Source of the DNA: Gemmobacter lanyuensis | Lineage (GTDB): Bacteria > Pseudomonadota > Alphaproteobacteria > Rhodobacterales > Rhodobacteraceae | Direction of reading: 5' to 3' | Length of the DNA: 64,000 nt | Assembly: GCF_014652355.1 (NCBI RefSeq) | Contig: NZ_BMYQ01000002.1 | Location: 310,001 to 374,000, forward strand | Shown: one piece after another, positions 9,162-18,511 of the stretch | Numbering within the stretch: position 1 is the stretch's first letter | How the letters are laid out: every line of letters begins with the position of its first letter | Made by a program: the position numbers and the translations under genes | The notes under the pieces: generated by a model | Database searches by the model: none | Told to the model about the DNA's origin: nothing | Seen by the model: the letters and a program-made list of their open reading frames with translations, nothing else

Positions 9162-10490
9162 ATGAACAAGTGGCTTGGGCGGACGGCGGCGGATCTGGGG
9201 CGGGCGATCGGGGCGGGCAAGCTGCACCCGGTCGAGCTGACCGAGGCTTATCTCGACGCCATCGCAAGCCATCCCGAGGCCAAGCGCATCTATGCCCGCA
9301 CCACCCCGGCGCGCGCGCAGTCGATGGCGATCTCGGCCGCCGGGCGGGCGCGGGCGGGCACGCGGATCGGCCCGCTCGATGGGGTTCCGCTGTCCTGGAA
9401 GGACAATTTCGATGCTGCGGGCGCGGTCTGCGAGGCGGGTTCTGCCCTGCTGCGCGGACGCATTTCCGAAAGCGATGCCGAAGTGCTGCATACCGCCACG
9501 GCGCAGGGGCTGGTTTGTCTGGGCAAGACGCATATGACAGAACTGGCCTTTTCGGGGCTGGGGCTGAACCCGGTCACGGCCACGCCGCCCTGCATCAACT
9601 TTCCCGGCGCGGTGCCGGGGGGATCGTCTTCGGGCGCGGCGGCTTCGGTCGCCTTTGGTCTGGCACCTGCCGCCATCGGGTCGGACACGGGCGGGTCGGT
9701 GCGGGTGCCTGCGGCCTGGAACGACCTTGTGGGCCTGAAAACCACGCATGGCCGCCTGTCGCTGAAGGGGGTCGTCCCGCTGTGCGAAAAGTTCGACACG
9801 GTCGGCCCCTTGGCTACCAATGTGGAAGATTGCGCGCTGATCCTTTCGGCGCTGACCGCGCGGCGGGCTGCCGACCTGAAAGGGGCCAGCCTGTCGAACG
9901 CCCGTTTCGCCGTGCTGGATACCGTCGCGATGGAGGATCTGCGCGAAGCCCCCGCCAAGGGGTTTGAAGATGCGGTCTCGCGCATGGCCCATGCCGGGGC
10001 GGACATCATCCATATCGACGCCCCCGAGGTGGCCGAGGCCATGTCGCTGGCCGGGCTTTTGTTCACGCCCGAGGCCTATGCGATCTGGGGCGACACCATC
10101 GAGGCCGCGCCCCACAAGATGTTCCCCCCGGTGTTGGAGCGGTTCCGCTCGGGCGGCACGGTCAAGGCCACCGATTACATCCGCGCCTGGCGGCGGCTTG
10201 AGGAATTGCGCAAGATCTGGGAACGCCGCGTGGGCGGGTTTGATGCGGTGCTGCTGCCCACCTCTGCCATCCTGCCGCCCGATGCGCAGCGCCTGATCGA
10301 CGATCCGGCCTATTTCGCGGCGGAAAACCTGCTGGCCCTGCGAAACACCCGCATTGGCAATCTGATGGGCGTTTGCGCGCTGACGCTGCCCACCGGGCAG
10401 CCGTCGTGCGGAATTTCGCTCATGGCGCCGGCGATGCAGGAGGAGCGCCTGCTGCGCTTGGGCGCGGCGGTCGAACGGGTGCTGGGCTAG
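9162..10490 (+). CDS. Amidase signature family hydrolase
   Basis: A 442-residue amidase-signature enzyme. The Ser-cisSer-Lys triad is readable: Lys80 in PLSWKDNFD, the glycine/serine-rich block PGGSSSGAAASVAFGL, and the nucleophile region IGSDTGGSVRVPAAWN. These enzymes hydrolyse amides; relatives include GatA, allophanate hydrolase and aryl-acylamidases. No GatB/GatC partners lie nearby, so a tRNA-amidotransferase role is unlikely. A purine or xenobiotic amide substrate is possible. The ATG at 9162 follows GGAGGCGCGCG. Confidence 0.85.
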   Translation: MNKWLGRTAADLGRAIGAGKLHPVELTEAYLDAIASHPEAKRIYARTTPARAQSMAISAAGRARAGTRIGPLDGVPLSWKDNFDAAGAVCEAGSALLRGRISESDAEVLHTATAQGLVCLGKTHMTELAFSGLGLNPVTATPPCINFPGAVPGGSSSGAAASVAFGLAPAAIGSDTGGSVRVPAAWNDLVGLKTTHGRLSLKGVVPLCEKFDTVGPLATNVEDCALILSALTARRAADLKGASLSNARFAVLDTVAMEDLREAPAKGFEDAVSRMAHAGADIIHIDAPEVAEAMSLAGLLFTPEAYAIWGDTIEAAPHKMFPPVLERFRSGGTVKATDYIRAWRRLEELRKIWERRVGGFDAVLLPTSAILPPDAQRLIDDPAYFAAENLLALRNTRIGNLMGVCALTLPTGQPSCGISLMAPAMQEERLLRLGAAVERVLG

Positions 10491-10628
10491 GCCCATCGGC
10501 GCGGGGCGAAAAAGCCACAACCCCGCCCCCGCCCCCCGAAAGCGCGTCGCGTTTTGCTGGACCGGGCGGGACTTGCCCGCTATCCTTTCGGAAAACGGGG
10601 CGCTACGACCCCGACGAGAGGCAGATAA

Positions 10629-11807
10629 ATGGCGTTTCCAGAGCGGTTTTCGAACCTGCCGGACTATGCGTTTCCGCGTCTGCGGAAGCTGGTCGATCAC
10701 TTGAAGCCCGGCGGGGCCCCGATTGCGATGACGATCGGCGAACCCAAACATGCGATGCCCGATTTCGTCGGCCCGATTCTGGCGGCCAATCTGGACGGGT
10801 TCGGCGTCTATCCGCCCAACGACGGCACGCCCGAACTTCTGGCGGCCATCGGGGGCTGGTTGCAGCGCCGGTATGGCGTGACGTTGGGTGAAGATCGGCT
10901 GATGGTGCTGAACGGCACGCGTGAGGGGTTGTTCAACGCCTGTATCGCGCTTTGCCCGGAAACCAAGCGCGGCAAGCCGCCGGTCGTGCTGATGCCCAAT
11001 CCCTTCTATCAGGTCTATGCCGTGGCCGCGCTGACCGTGGGGGCCGAGCCGGTCTATGTGCCTGCCACCGCCGCCACCGGTCATCTGCCTGATTATGCGG
11101 GTCTTCCGGCCGAGCTGCTGGACCGCGTGACCGTGGCCTATATCTGTTCGCCCGCGAACCCGCAGGGCGCCGTGGCCAGCCGCGATTACTGGAAGACCCT
11201 GCTGGCGCTGGCAGAAAAGCACGATTTCCAGATTTTCGCGGATGAATGCTATTCCGAAATCTGGCGCAGCGCGCCGCCCCCCGGCATTCTGGAGGTCGCG
11301 GCCGAGGTGGGCGCCGATCCGGAACGCGTGGTGGCCTTCCATTCGCTGTCGAAACGGTCGAACCTGCCGGGGCTGCGGTCGGGCTTTGTGGCCGCCGGTC
11401 CGCAAAGCATGTTGCGCCTTCGCAAGCTGCGCGCCTTTGCCGGGGCGCCGTTGCCCCTGCCGCTGCAGCGCGTGGCCGAGGCCGCCTGGAATGATGAGGC
11501 GCATGTCGCGGCGTCACGCGCGCTGTATCAGCAGAAATTCGCGTTGGCCGACCAGATCTTTGCCGGGATGCAGGGCTATCAGTCGCCTGAGGGGGGCTTC
11601 TTCCTCTGGCTGCCGGTCGAGGATGGCGAGGCGGCGACGCTGAAGCTCTGGACCGAGACTGGCGTGCGGGTTCTGCCGGGGGCCTATCTCTCGCGCGAGG
11701 TTGCGGGGGATAATCCGGGCAAGCCCTATATCCGCGTCGCGCTGGTGGCGTCGAAAGAGGAAACGGAACGCGGCCTGCAGACGCTGCGCGACTGCCTTTA
11801 CGGGTGA
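10629..11807 (+). CDS. dapC: Aminotransferase, DapC-like (succinyl-diaminopimelate)
   Basis: A 392-residue fold-type I PLP enzyme of class I/II. The PLP lysine is Lys242 in HSLSKRSNLPGLRSGF, preceded by FADECYSEIW; PNPFYQVYAVAA and SPANPQGAV are further family blocks. Together with MTIGEPKHAMPDFV near the N-terminus it resembles alphaproteobacterial N-succinyl-LL-diaminopimelate aminotransferases of lysine and peptidoglycan biosynthesis. The next pathway gene, dapD, is also in this window, though 52 kb away. Another acidic amino-acid transaminase activity is possible. It is followed after six bases by ftsK, hence probably one transcript. Confidence 0.78.
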   Translation: MAFPERFSNLPDYAFPRLRKLVDHLKPGGAPIAMTIGEPKHAMPDFVGPILAANLDGFGVYPPNDGTPELLAAIGGWLQRRYGVTLGEDRLMVLNGTREGLFNACIALCPETKRGKPPVVLMPNPFYQVYAVAALTVGAEPVYVPATAATGHLPDYAGLPAELLDRVTVAYICSPANPQGAVASRDYWKTLLALAEKHDFQIFADECYSEIWRSAPPPGILEVAAEVGADPERVVAFHSLSKRSNLPGLRSGFVAAGPQSMLRLRKLRAFAGAPLPLPLQRVAEAAWNDEAHVAASRALYQQKFALADQIFAGMQGYQSPEGGFFLWLPVEDGEAATLKLWTETGVRVLPGAYLSREVAGDNPGKPYIRVALVASKEETERGLQTLRDCLYG

Positions 11808-11813
11808 GATGAG

Positions 11814-14800
11814 ATGGCCCTGTATCAGATGCGTCAACGTGATCCGCTTGTAGACCCCTCGACCCAGGCCGTGCTGGAACGCCGCGCGCGTGAGCTGATC
11901 GGGCTTGCGCTGTGCTTTGCCGCGCTGCTCTTTGCGGTCATGCTGCTGTCCTATTCGCCCGAGGATCCGGGCTGGATGGTCGCCTCGGATCAGCCGGTGA
12001 ACAACTGGCTGGGGCGTCTGGGGGCTTCGGTCGCATCGACGCTGATGATCATCACCGGGCGCGGGGCTTGGGCCATTCCCACCATCCTGCTGGCTTGGGG
12101 TGCGCGCTTCCTGCTGCATCGCGGGGCCGAACGGGCCGTAGGGCGCGTGGTCTTTGCGCTGATCGCGGTGGCGATGGCCTCGGTCTTTGCGGCGACGCAT
12201 GTGCCGGGCGATGGCTGGGCGCATTCCTTCGGGCTGGGGGGCCTTTTCGGCGATACCGTGCTGGGCGCGATGCTGGGCGTGGCGCCGGTCAAGGCGACCT
12301 TCGGGCTGAAGCTGCTGTCGCTGATCATGGGGCTGGCGCTGCTGGCCATGATGCTGTTCGTCACCGGCTTTGATCTTGAGGAATTGCAGGTGATCCGGCA
12401 TTTCCTCGCGGTCGGGTCGGTGCTGACCTATTCGCAGATCATGGAATGGGCAGGGCAGGGCACGGCGGGGGCGCTGAATGCGGCTTCGGCCATGCAGGAA
12501 CGTCAGCGCCAGCGCAAGGCGGATGCCCAGGCGCTCCGCACCTCGCAGCCAGAGGCGCATCGCTTCGCGCCGGTCAATCTGGCGCCGCCGCAACCCATGG
12601 CCGTTCCGACGGCGCCGCCCATGGCGGTGGCCGCAGCCGCGGCAGCCCGGCGCAACCGCGTGATCCGCGCCGGGGCTGAGCCTGAGCTGCCGCTGATGCC
12701 CGAGGCGGATCCCTACGCCGATTACCTGCCCGAGGGCGACGACGCCCTGTTTGAGCCGATGCCCGCGCCGATGCCCGTCATGGCGGCGCCGCCGATGGCC
12801 CGCCGCCCCGACGCGGGTCTTTACGCGCCCGCGCCGATGATGGCCCCGCCCTCGCGCAAGAAGGAAGGATTCCTCAGCCGTTTCCGCCGCGCCCCCGAAC
12901 CCGAACTTCCCCCCCTGCCGATGTTCGAAGACCCCGAAATGCCCAGCGATCTGCCGCCCGAAGACCGTATCAAGGCCCGTATCTCGGATGTGATCCGCAG
13001 TCGCGTGCGGCATGGCATGGGCGCGGCTGCCCCGCAGCCGCATATGACGCCGCTGCAGGCCGCCATCGCGCGGCGGGAACCTGCGCTGTCGAAGCGCGGT
13101 CTGGGCGGTGTGACGCGGGTTGAACCGCCGTTGGTCGCGGCCCCCGCAAATGCAGCGGCAACCGGGCCGATGAATGCGGTATCGGCGGCAGTTGCCTCGG
13201 CCGCGGCGCGTGCGGCGGCGGCACAGGCCCAACTGGCCGAACATCAGGCTGCGGCGCCCGCGTTTGCGCGCCCCGCCCCGCCCGTTGCGCCGGCCCCCGT
13301 GGCCCCTGTGCTGATGGCAGAACCTGCGCCGACGATGCCGGACCTGTCTACCGCGCCTTCGGCTGCGCCTGCCGCTGCTGCCCGCGTGGCGGCGCAGACC
13401 CCGGCCGCTGCTGCCGCGGCTGCTGCCGTTGCGGCGGCAATCCGCGCCGGGGCGGCCCGTGCCGCAGCCCCCGCCCCCCGCATGGCTGGCGCCGTCCGTG
13501 CCGAAACGCCGGCGCCGCTGTCCCGCCCGGGTGGGGCGGCCCCGCTGACCCGCCGCGCCGAACCGGCCGCCTTCCATCCGCAACCCGAAGAAATCGCGCC
13601 TGCCCGCCCCGCCCCGCTGTTGCGCGCGCCTGCGCCCGCGCCCGGTGTTGCGCCCATCCCTGCCCCGCAGCCCGCGCGTTTCGTGGCGCCCGAGCCGGTG
13701 CAGGAAGACTGGCAGGTCGAGGATGATTTCGACCGCGCCTTCGATCGCATTGCCGCAGGCGAAGACAACTTTGACGATCTGCCGCCAGAGGCTGGCGACT
13801 GGTTGCCGGACGACAATTACGAACCCGACTTCGACCCGACCCCGGTTGTCCCGGCGGTCCATGCGCCCGCCAATACCGCGCCGCTGCGGCTCGCGCCCTC
13901 GCGCCATGATACCCCGGCGGCCGCGCCCCGCATTGCCGCGCCGCTGATCGCGCCCGAGGTGAAGCGCGGTGTGGTGCAGCATCCGGCGAAAAAGCCCGTC
14001 GCGCCGTCAACCCGCGCCGTCGCCGAAGCCCAGCCCCGCCTGCGGTTCGAAGATCAGGTGCAGCCGGACTATGAACTGCCGCCGCTTTCGCTGCTGTCCT
14101 CGCCCTCGACCATCCAGCGCCATTCGCTGTCGGATGAGGCGCTGGAGGAAAACGCCCGCATGCTGGAAAGCGTGCTGGACGATTACGGCGTGAAGGGCGA
14201 AATCGTCAGCGTCCGGCCCGGTCCTGTGGTGACGATGTATGAACTCGAACCGGCGCCGGGTTTGAAGGCCAGCCGCGTGATCGGCCTTGCGGATGACATC
14301 GCGCGCAGCATGTCGGCCCTGTCGGCGCGGGTGTCCACCGTGCCGGGGCGCAGCGTGATCGGGATCGAACTGCCCAACGCACAGCGCGAAAAGGTGGTGC
14401 TGCGCGAAATCCTGTCGGCCCGCGAATTCGGCGACAGCGCCATGCGCCTGCCGCTCGCGCTTGGCAAGGATATCGGCGGCGACCCGGTGGTCGCGAACCT
14501 TGCCAAGATGCCCCACCTGCTGATCGCGGGGACCACGGGGTCGGGCAAGTCGGTGGCGATCAACACCATGATCCTCTCGCTGCTCTACAAGCTGACGCCC
14601 GAGGAATGCCGCCTGATCATGATCGACCCGAAGATGCTCGAACTCTCGGTCTATGACGGGATCCCGCATCTTCTGTCGCCCGTGGTGACGGACCCGAAGA
14701 AGGCCGTCGTCGCCCTGAAATGGGTCGTGGGCGAGATGGAAGAGCGCTATCGCAAGATGTCGAAGATGGGGGTCCGCAACATCGACGGCTACAACGGCCG

Positions 14801-15581
14801 CGTGCGCGAGGCCATCGCCAATGGCGAGATGTTCAAGCGCACCATCCAGACCGGCTTTGACGAGGACACCGGCGAGCCGGTTTTCGAAACCGAGGAATTC
14901 CAGCCCGTCGCGATCCCCTATATCGTGGTGATCGTGGACGAGATGGCCGACCTGATGATGGTCGCCGGGAAAGAGATCGAAGCCTGCATCCAGCGCCTTG
15001 CACAAATGGCGCGGGCCAGCGGCATCCACCTGATCATGGCGACGCAGCGGCCTTCGGTCGATGTGATCACCGGCACGATCAAGGCGAACTTCCCGACGCG
15101 GATTTCCTTCCAGGTCACCTCGAAGATCGACAGCCGCACCATCCTGGGCGAACAGGGCGCCGAACAGCTGCTGGGCATGGGTGACATGCTCTATATGGGC
15201 AATGGCGCGCGCATCACCCGGATCCATGGCCCCTTCGTCAGCGACGAAGAGGTCGAAGAGATCGTGAACCACCTGAAATCCTTCGGGCCGCCGCAGTATA
15301 TGTCGGGTGTGGTCGAAGGCCCCGAGGATGATGTCGCCAGCGATATTGATGCCGTGCTGGGCCTGAACACCGGCGGCAATACCGATGGCGAGGATGCGCT
15401 TTACGATCAGGCCGTGGCGATCGTGGCCAAGGACCGGAAATGTTCGACCAGCTATATCCAGCGCAAGCTGGGCATCGGCTATAACAAGGCCGCACGTCTG
15501 GTCGAGCAGATGGAGGAGCAGGGGGTCGTCACCGCAGCCAACCATGTGGGCAAGCGCGAAATCCTGATCCCCGAGGCGTAA
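11814..15581 (+). CDS. ftsK: DNA translocase FtsK
   Basis: A 1255-residue FtsK/SpoIIIE protein. Four transmembrane helices lie in the first ~190 residues. A long Ala/Pro-rich, low-complexity linker follows (about 200-760). Then comes the motor: alpha/beta RecA-like domains with Walker A GTTGSGKS at 906-913 and Walker [14 protein letters not shown], and a C-terminal gamma winged helix (about 1190-1255) that reads KOPS sites. It pumps chromosome ends through the closing septum and activates XerCD at dif. The linker is unusually long. Starts seven bases after dapC; a terminator follows at 15599-15625. Confidence 0.96.
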   Translation: MALYQMRQRDPLVDPSTQAVLERRARELIGLALCFAALLFAVMLLSYSPEDPGWMVASDQPVNNWLGRLGASVASTLMIITGRGAWAIPTILLAWGARFLLHRGAERAVGRVVFALIAVAMASVFAATHVPGDGWAHSFGLGGLFGDTVLGAMLGVAPVKATFGLKLLSLIMGLALLAMMLFVTGFDLEELQVIRHFLAVGSVLTYSQIMEWAGQGTAGALNAASAMQERQRQRKADAQALRTSQPEAHRFAPVNLAPPQPMAVPTAPPMAVAAAAAARRNRVIRAGAEPELPLMPEADPYADYLPEGDDALFEPMPAPMPVMAAPPMARRPDAGLYAPAPMMAPPSRKKEGFLSRFRRAPEPELPPLPMFEDPEMPSDLPPEDRIKARISDVIRSRVRHGMGAAAPQPHMTPLQAAIARREPALSKRGLGGVTRVEPPLVAAPANAAATGPMNAVSAAVASAAARAAAAQAQLAEHQAAAPAFARPAPPVAPAPVAPVLMAEPAPTMPDLSTAPSAAPAAAARVAAQTPAAAAAAAAVAAAIRAGAARAAAPAPRMAGAVRAETPAPLSRPGGAAPLTRRAEPAAFHPQPEEIAPARPAPLLRAPAPAPGVAPIPAPQPARFVAPEPVQEDWQVEDDFDRAFDRIAAGEDNFDDLPPEAGDWLPDDNYEPDFDPTPVVPAVHAPANTAPLRLAPSRHDTPAAAPRIAAPLIAPEVKRGVVQHPAKKPVAPSTRAVAEAQPRLRFEDQVQPDYELPPLSLLSSPSTIQRHSLSDEALEENARMLESVLDDYGVKGEIVSVRPGPVVTMYELEPAPGLKASRVIGLADDIARSMSALSARVSTVPGRSVIGIELPNAQREKVVLREILSAREFGDSAMRLPLALGKDIGGDPVVANLAKMPHLLIAGTTGSGKSVAINTMILSLLYKLTPEECRLIMIDPKMLELSVYDGIPHLLSPVVTDPKKAVVALKWVVGEMEERYRKMSKMGVRNIDGYNGRVREAIANGEMFKRTIQTGFDEDTGEPVFETEEFQPVAIPYIVVIVDEMADLMMVAGKEIEACIQRLAQMARASGIHLIMATQRPSVDVITGTIKANFPTRISFQVTSKIDSRTILGEQGAEQLLGMGDMLYMGNGARITRIHGPFVSDEEVEEIVNHLKSFGPPQYMSGVVEGPEDDVASDIDAVLGLNTGGNTDGEDALYDQAVAIVAKDRKCSTSYIQRKLGIGYNKAARLVEQMEEQGVVTAANHVGKREILIPEA

Positions 15582-15598
15582 TCTCACCCGCCGATTGC

Positions 15599-15625
15599 AA
15601 GGCCCGCCCTCGTGGCGGGCCTTTT
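15599..15625 (+). terminator. Rho-independent terminator after ftsK
   Basis: Stem GGCCCGCC/GGCGGGCC (extended by AA/TT) with loop CTCGT and a run of four T residues, 18 bases after the ftsK stop. Confidence 0.8.
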
Positions 15626-15689
15626 CGATTGCACCCCCTACAGGCCGCTTGCCAGACGCCCCGCGATCTGACATCATTTCACCTGAGCC

Positions 15690-15727
15690 GTGACGATGGC
15701 GTCGTCACAAAGGTCCGAATCGGACCT
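15690..15727. promoter_or_regulatory. Two adjacent perfect inverted repeats (candidate operators)
   Basis: Repeat 1 is GTGACGA-N5-TCGTCAC (15690-15708). Two bases later repeat 2 is AGGTCCGA-A-TCGGACCT (15711-15727). Both have perfect arms and lie 93-130 bases upstream of the creatinase start, between the ftsK terminator and that gene. Neither is followed by T residues, so they look like protein-binding sites rather than terminators. A looser GGGACC...GGGTCT dyad lies at about 15767-15782. Confidence 0.5.
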
Positions 15728-15819
15728 GCCGCTTGCAGTAAATCTGCCAAAGTCCTGTACGCCGGGACCTTTCGGGGTCTTGGTCATGCATATGCCAGAT
15801 CCCTTGATAGAGGTCTGAC

Positions 15820-17025
15820 ATGACTGAACGTCCGCAAATGTATCGCTTCCATCAGGGCGACCGCGTTCTTCCCTTTGCCGCGTCGGAATATGACGCGCGT
15901 CTGGCCGGCCTGCGCAAGAGCATGGCCGCCGAAGGGGTCGATGCCTGCGTCTTCACCTCGATGCATAACATCGCCTATTACTCGGGCTTCCTCTACTGCT
16001 CGTTCGGGCGGCCCTATGGCCTTGTGGTGACCAACACCGAAAGCGTGACCATCAGCGCCGGTATCGACGCCGCCCAGCCCTGGCGCCGTTGCCATGGTGA
16101 CAACATCACCTATACCGACTGGCAGCGCGACAACTACTGGCGTGCGATCCTGTCGGTGACCGGCTCGGGCAAGGTGATCGGTTATGAAGGCGACCACCTG
16201 ACGCTGCTGCAATCGGACAAGCTGCGCGGCTTCCTGTCGCCCTCCAAAACCGTTGACATCGCCCCGGCCACCATGCGCCAGCGCATGATGAAATCGGCGG
16301 CCGAGCTGGAAATCATCCGTCACGGCGCCGCCGTGGCCGATGTGGGCGGCTTTGCCATCCGTGATGCCGTGAAGGAAGGCGCGCGCGAGATTGATATCGC
16401 CATGGCCGGCCGCGATGCGATGGAACTGGAAATCGCCAAGCGCTTCCCCGATGCCGAATACCGCGACACCTGGGTCTGGTTCCAGTCGGGCATCAACACC
16501 GACGGCGCGCATAACCCCGTCACCGCCCGCCAACTGCAGCGCGGCGACATCCTGTCGCTGAACACCTTCCCGATGATCTCGGGCTATTACACCGCCTTGG
16601 AACGGACGATGTTCGTGAAAGAGGTCGATGCGGCCAGCCTGAAGATCTGGGAAGCCAACGTCGCGGCCCATGAATATGGCATGTCGCTGCTGAAGCCCGG
16701 CGCCTCTTGCGCGGAAATCACCGCCAAGATCAACGCCTTCTTCGAAGAGCGCCAGCTGCTGCAATACCGCACCTTCGGCTATGGCCACTCGTTCGGCGTG
16801 CTGTCGCACTACTATGGCCGTGAAGCCGGTCTGGAACTGCGCGAAGACATCGACACCGTGCTGGAGCCGGGCATGGTGATCTCGATGGAGCCGATGCTGA
16901 CCATCGCCGAAGGCCAGCCGGGCGCCGGTGGCTACCGCGAACATGACATCCTCTTCATCACCGAGGATGGCAACGAAGACATCACCAAATATCCCTACGG
17001 CCCGGAATTCAACGTCGTGGGCTGA
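15820..17025 (+). CDS. Creatinase (creatine amidinohydrolase), M24 fold
   Basis: A 401-residue pita-bread (M24) protein that reads as creatinase almost throughout: YYSGFLYCSFGRPYGLVVTN, QPWRRC, TDWQRDNYW, WFQSGINTDGAHNPVTAR, QYRTFGYGHSFGVLSHYYGR and GAGGYREHDIL all match the Pseudomonas enzyme as I remember it. Creatinase splits creatine into sarcosine and urea without metal, using an active-site His. Length is normal. RBS GAGGT precedes the ATG. No creatininase, sarcosine oxidase or transporter is adjacent. A different guanidino or proline-peptide substrate is possible but less likely given the close match. Confidence 0.88.
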   Translation: MTERPQMYRFHQGDRVLPFAASEYDARLAGLRKSMAAEGVDACVFTSMHNIAYYSGFLYCSFGRPYGLVVTNTESVTISAGIDAAQPWRRCHGDNITYTDWQRDNYWRAILSVTGSGKVIGYEGDHLTLLQSDKLRGFLSPSKTVDIAPATMRQRMMKSAAELEIIRHGAAVADVGGFAIRDAVKEGAREIDIAMAGRDAMELEIAKRFPDAEYRDTWVWFQSGINTDGAHNPVTARQLQRGDILSLNTFPMISGYYTALERTMFVKEVDAASLKIWEANVAAHEYGMSLLKPGASCAEITAKINAFFEERQLLQYRTFGYGHSFGVLSHYYGREAGLELREDIDTVLEPGMVISMEPMLTIAEGQPGAGGYREHDILFITEDGNEDITKYPYGPEFNVVG

Positions 17026-17050
17026 TCCTTCGGGACAGGGTGAAACGGGA

Positions 17051-17079
17051 AAGGGCAGGCCGCGCGGCCTGCCCTTTTT
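17051..17079 (+). terminator. Rho-independent terminator after creatinase
   Basis: A 13-bp arm, AAGGGCAGGCCGC, is followed directly by its complement, ending in five T residues. It lies between the convergent creatinase and chrR genes and may also slow transcription from the other side. Confidence 0.85.
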
Positions 17080-17084
17080 CCATC

Positions 17085-17735
17085 TCAGATCCGGAACAGC
17101 GGCTGTAACAGCCGTGGCATCATGCTGTTGAACCGCAGTGGCGCGTCAGTCGCGGCCAAGCAGATGCAGGGCGGGCCTGCTTCGGCGGTGGGGGTATGTT
17201 CCAGCTCTTCATTGGCGATTTCCACATCGCCTGGGCCGAACCGGTCGGTCGCGTCGCGGAAGGCACCTTGCAGCACCAGCGTCAGTTCCGTCCCGCGGTG
17301 GCCGTGATCCGGCACCGCCTGCCCCCCGGGGATGTAAAGCAGCCGCGCCCGCGCCCCGGCCGAGGTCGGCAGGATCGCCTGCCGCACGCCCATGCCCAGC
17401 GGGCGCCACTTCACCGATTCCAGATCGCCGCCGATGTAATCCTGCAAAGGCGTTGGCAGAACGCTGCGGCGTGGGGCGGGCCGCTGCGCCGTGCGCGGGG
17501 TCATGGGCAGGCTGTCGATGCGGGCGAGGCAATCATCCAGGCTGCTGTCCGACACGCTGGCCGAACAGCCATCCAGCACCGTCGCCCCCACGGCATCAAA
17601 GGCCCCGGCGCGGGCGCGGCAGTCATCGCACATCGACAGATGTGTGGCGACGACAAGATTGAAGGCTTCGGGCAGGCTACCCGCGGCATAGGCCATCAAG
17701 AGGCTGTCGTTCAGGTGGTGGCGGATCGTCGACAT
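17085..17735 (-). CDS. chrR: Zinc-dependent anti-sigma factor ChrR
   Basis: A 216-residue ChrR homologue. The N-terminal anti-sigma domain has the zinc-binding His-x3-Cys-x2-Cys in ATHLSMCDDCRARAG. The C-terminal cupin (about 95-216) contains ILPTSAGARARLLYIPGG, then HGHRGTELTLVLQGAF, and ends APLRFNSMMPRLLQP, as in Rhodobacter sphaeroides ChrR. ChrR holds RpoE inactive until singlet oxygen or organic peroxide triggers its release. Start chosen at ATG 17735 to match the family beginning MSTIRHH, with AAGGC upstream; ATG 17750 and GTG 17753, overlapping the rpoE stop, are alternatives. Cotranscribed with rpoE. Confidence 0.93.
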   Translation of the reverse strand: MSTIRHHLNDSLLMAYAAGSLPEAFNLVVATHLSMCDDCRARAGAFDAVGATVLDGCSASVSDSSLDDCLARIDSLPMTPRTAQRPAPRRSVLPTPLQDYIGGDLESVKWRPLGMGVRQAILPTSAGARARLLYIPGGQAVPDHGHRGTELTLVLQGAFRDATDRFGPGDVEIANEELEHTPTAEAGPPCICLAATDAPLRFNSMMPRLLQPLFRI

Positions 17736-17749
17736 CGGTCTTGCCTTCA

Positions 17750-18292
17750 TCACTTCATCTGCGCCCGCAGCCGGTCAAGTGCCAGCCGCAGCCGTGATTT
17801 GATCGTTCCAAGCGGCAGCCCGGTTTCTGCCGCGATCTCAGTATGGGTCAGGTCCCCGAAATAGGCCTTTTCAATCAAGCTGCGCTGGGTTTCGGGCAGG
17901 GTGGACAGCGCCGCCCCAAGCCGTTCGGTATCCTGTGCCAGTTCAAGCGCCGCCTGCTGGTCGGGTTCCGCCTCGGGGCCCCAGGGCAGATCCTCGGGCT
18001 CGGGGCGTGCGGCGCGGCGCAGGGCGTCGATCCGCCGGTTCCGCGCGATGGTGAAGACCCAGGTCGTCACGCTTGCGCGTTCGGGATCGTAAAGATGGGC
18101 CTTTTGCCAAAGGGTGGCCATCACGTCCTGCATGCATTCCTCGGCAAGCGCCTCGGCGGCGCCGGATTTCATCAGAAACCCTTTGACGCGCGGGGCATAG
18201 TGTCGGAACAGCGCGGCAAAGGCCGTCCGGTCCTGTCGATCGCGCACCGCAAGCAGAAGTGCCGTCCAGTCTTCTTCTGCTGTCGTTGTCAC
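17750..18292 (-). CDS. rpoE: ECF sigma factor RpoE (singlet-oxygen stress)
   Basis: A ~180-residue group IV sigma factor: region 2 from AAFAALFRHYAPRVKGFL through VTTWVFTIARNRRIDALRR, and region 4 from LPETQRSLIEKAYFGDLTHTEIA through GTIKSRLRLALDRLR. Its anti-sigma partner chrR follows with overlapping stop and start. I place the start at GTG 18292, behind AAAGGG, which gives the family length. ATGs at 18391/18388 remain in frame, but they coincide with the expected transcription start and would add a ~32-residue N-terminus I do not recognise. A TGATCC-N16-CGTATC promoter upstream implies autoregulation. Confidence 0.9.
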   Translation of the reverse strand: MTTTAEEDWTALLLAVRDRQDRTAFAALFRHYAPRVKGFLMKSGAAEALAEECMQDVMATLWQKAHLYDPERASVTTWVFTIARNRRIDALRRAARPEPEDLPWGPEAEPDQQAALELAQDTERLGAALSTLPETQRSLIEKAYFGDLTHTEIAAETGLPLGTIKSRLRLALDRLRAQMK

Positions 18293-18397
18293 GCTCTCGA
18301 CGCCCTTTCGCAATCCGGCCTGCCGCGCAGCATAGGGGCGGCGCAGAAGCTGTGCATCCGGAAAAATAGAGGTTGTGTGAGCGATCATCATGGCGGT

Positions 18398-18425
18398 GAT
18401 ACGCGCGCAATTCCCTTTCGGATCA
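18398..18425 (-). promoter_or_regulatory. Predicted sigma-E (RpoE) promoter of rpoE-chrR
   Basis: On the minus strand: TGATCC (18425-18420), 16 bases, CGTATC (18403-18398). TGATCC is the -35 type reported for the Rhodobacter RpoE-ChrR regulon. The element is identical in sequence and spacing to the one driving the divergent gene, which makes chance unlikely. Confidence 0.75.
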
Positions 18426-18451
18426 CAGGGCGACGTGCTTTTTATGGCGGG

Positions 18452-18479
18452 TGATCCGGTCGGCGCCCTGCCGCGTATC
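18452..18479 (+). promoter_or_regulatory. Predicted sigma-E (RpoE) promoter of the FAD-oxidoreductase operon
   Basis: TGATCC (18452-18457), 16 bases, CGTATC (18474-18479), with a start of transcription expected near 18486 and the first gene starting at 18512. Same elements and spacing as the divergent rpoE promoter. Confidence 0.75.
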
Positions 18480-18511
18480 CGTTGAAAATGCGTAGCCAGA
18501 CAGGACACCCC

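Noticed and set aside
18293-18391. N-terminal extension of RpoE from ATG 18391/18388
   Set aside because: The ATG coincides with the predicted transcription start and lacks a ribosome site; the added residues do not resemble the sigma-factor family.
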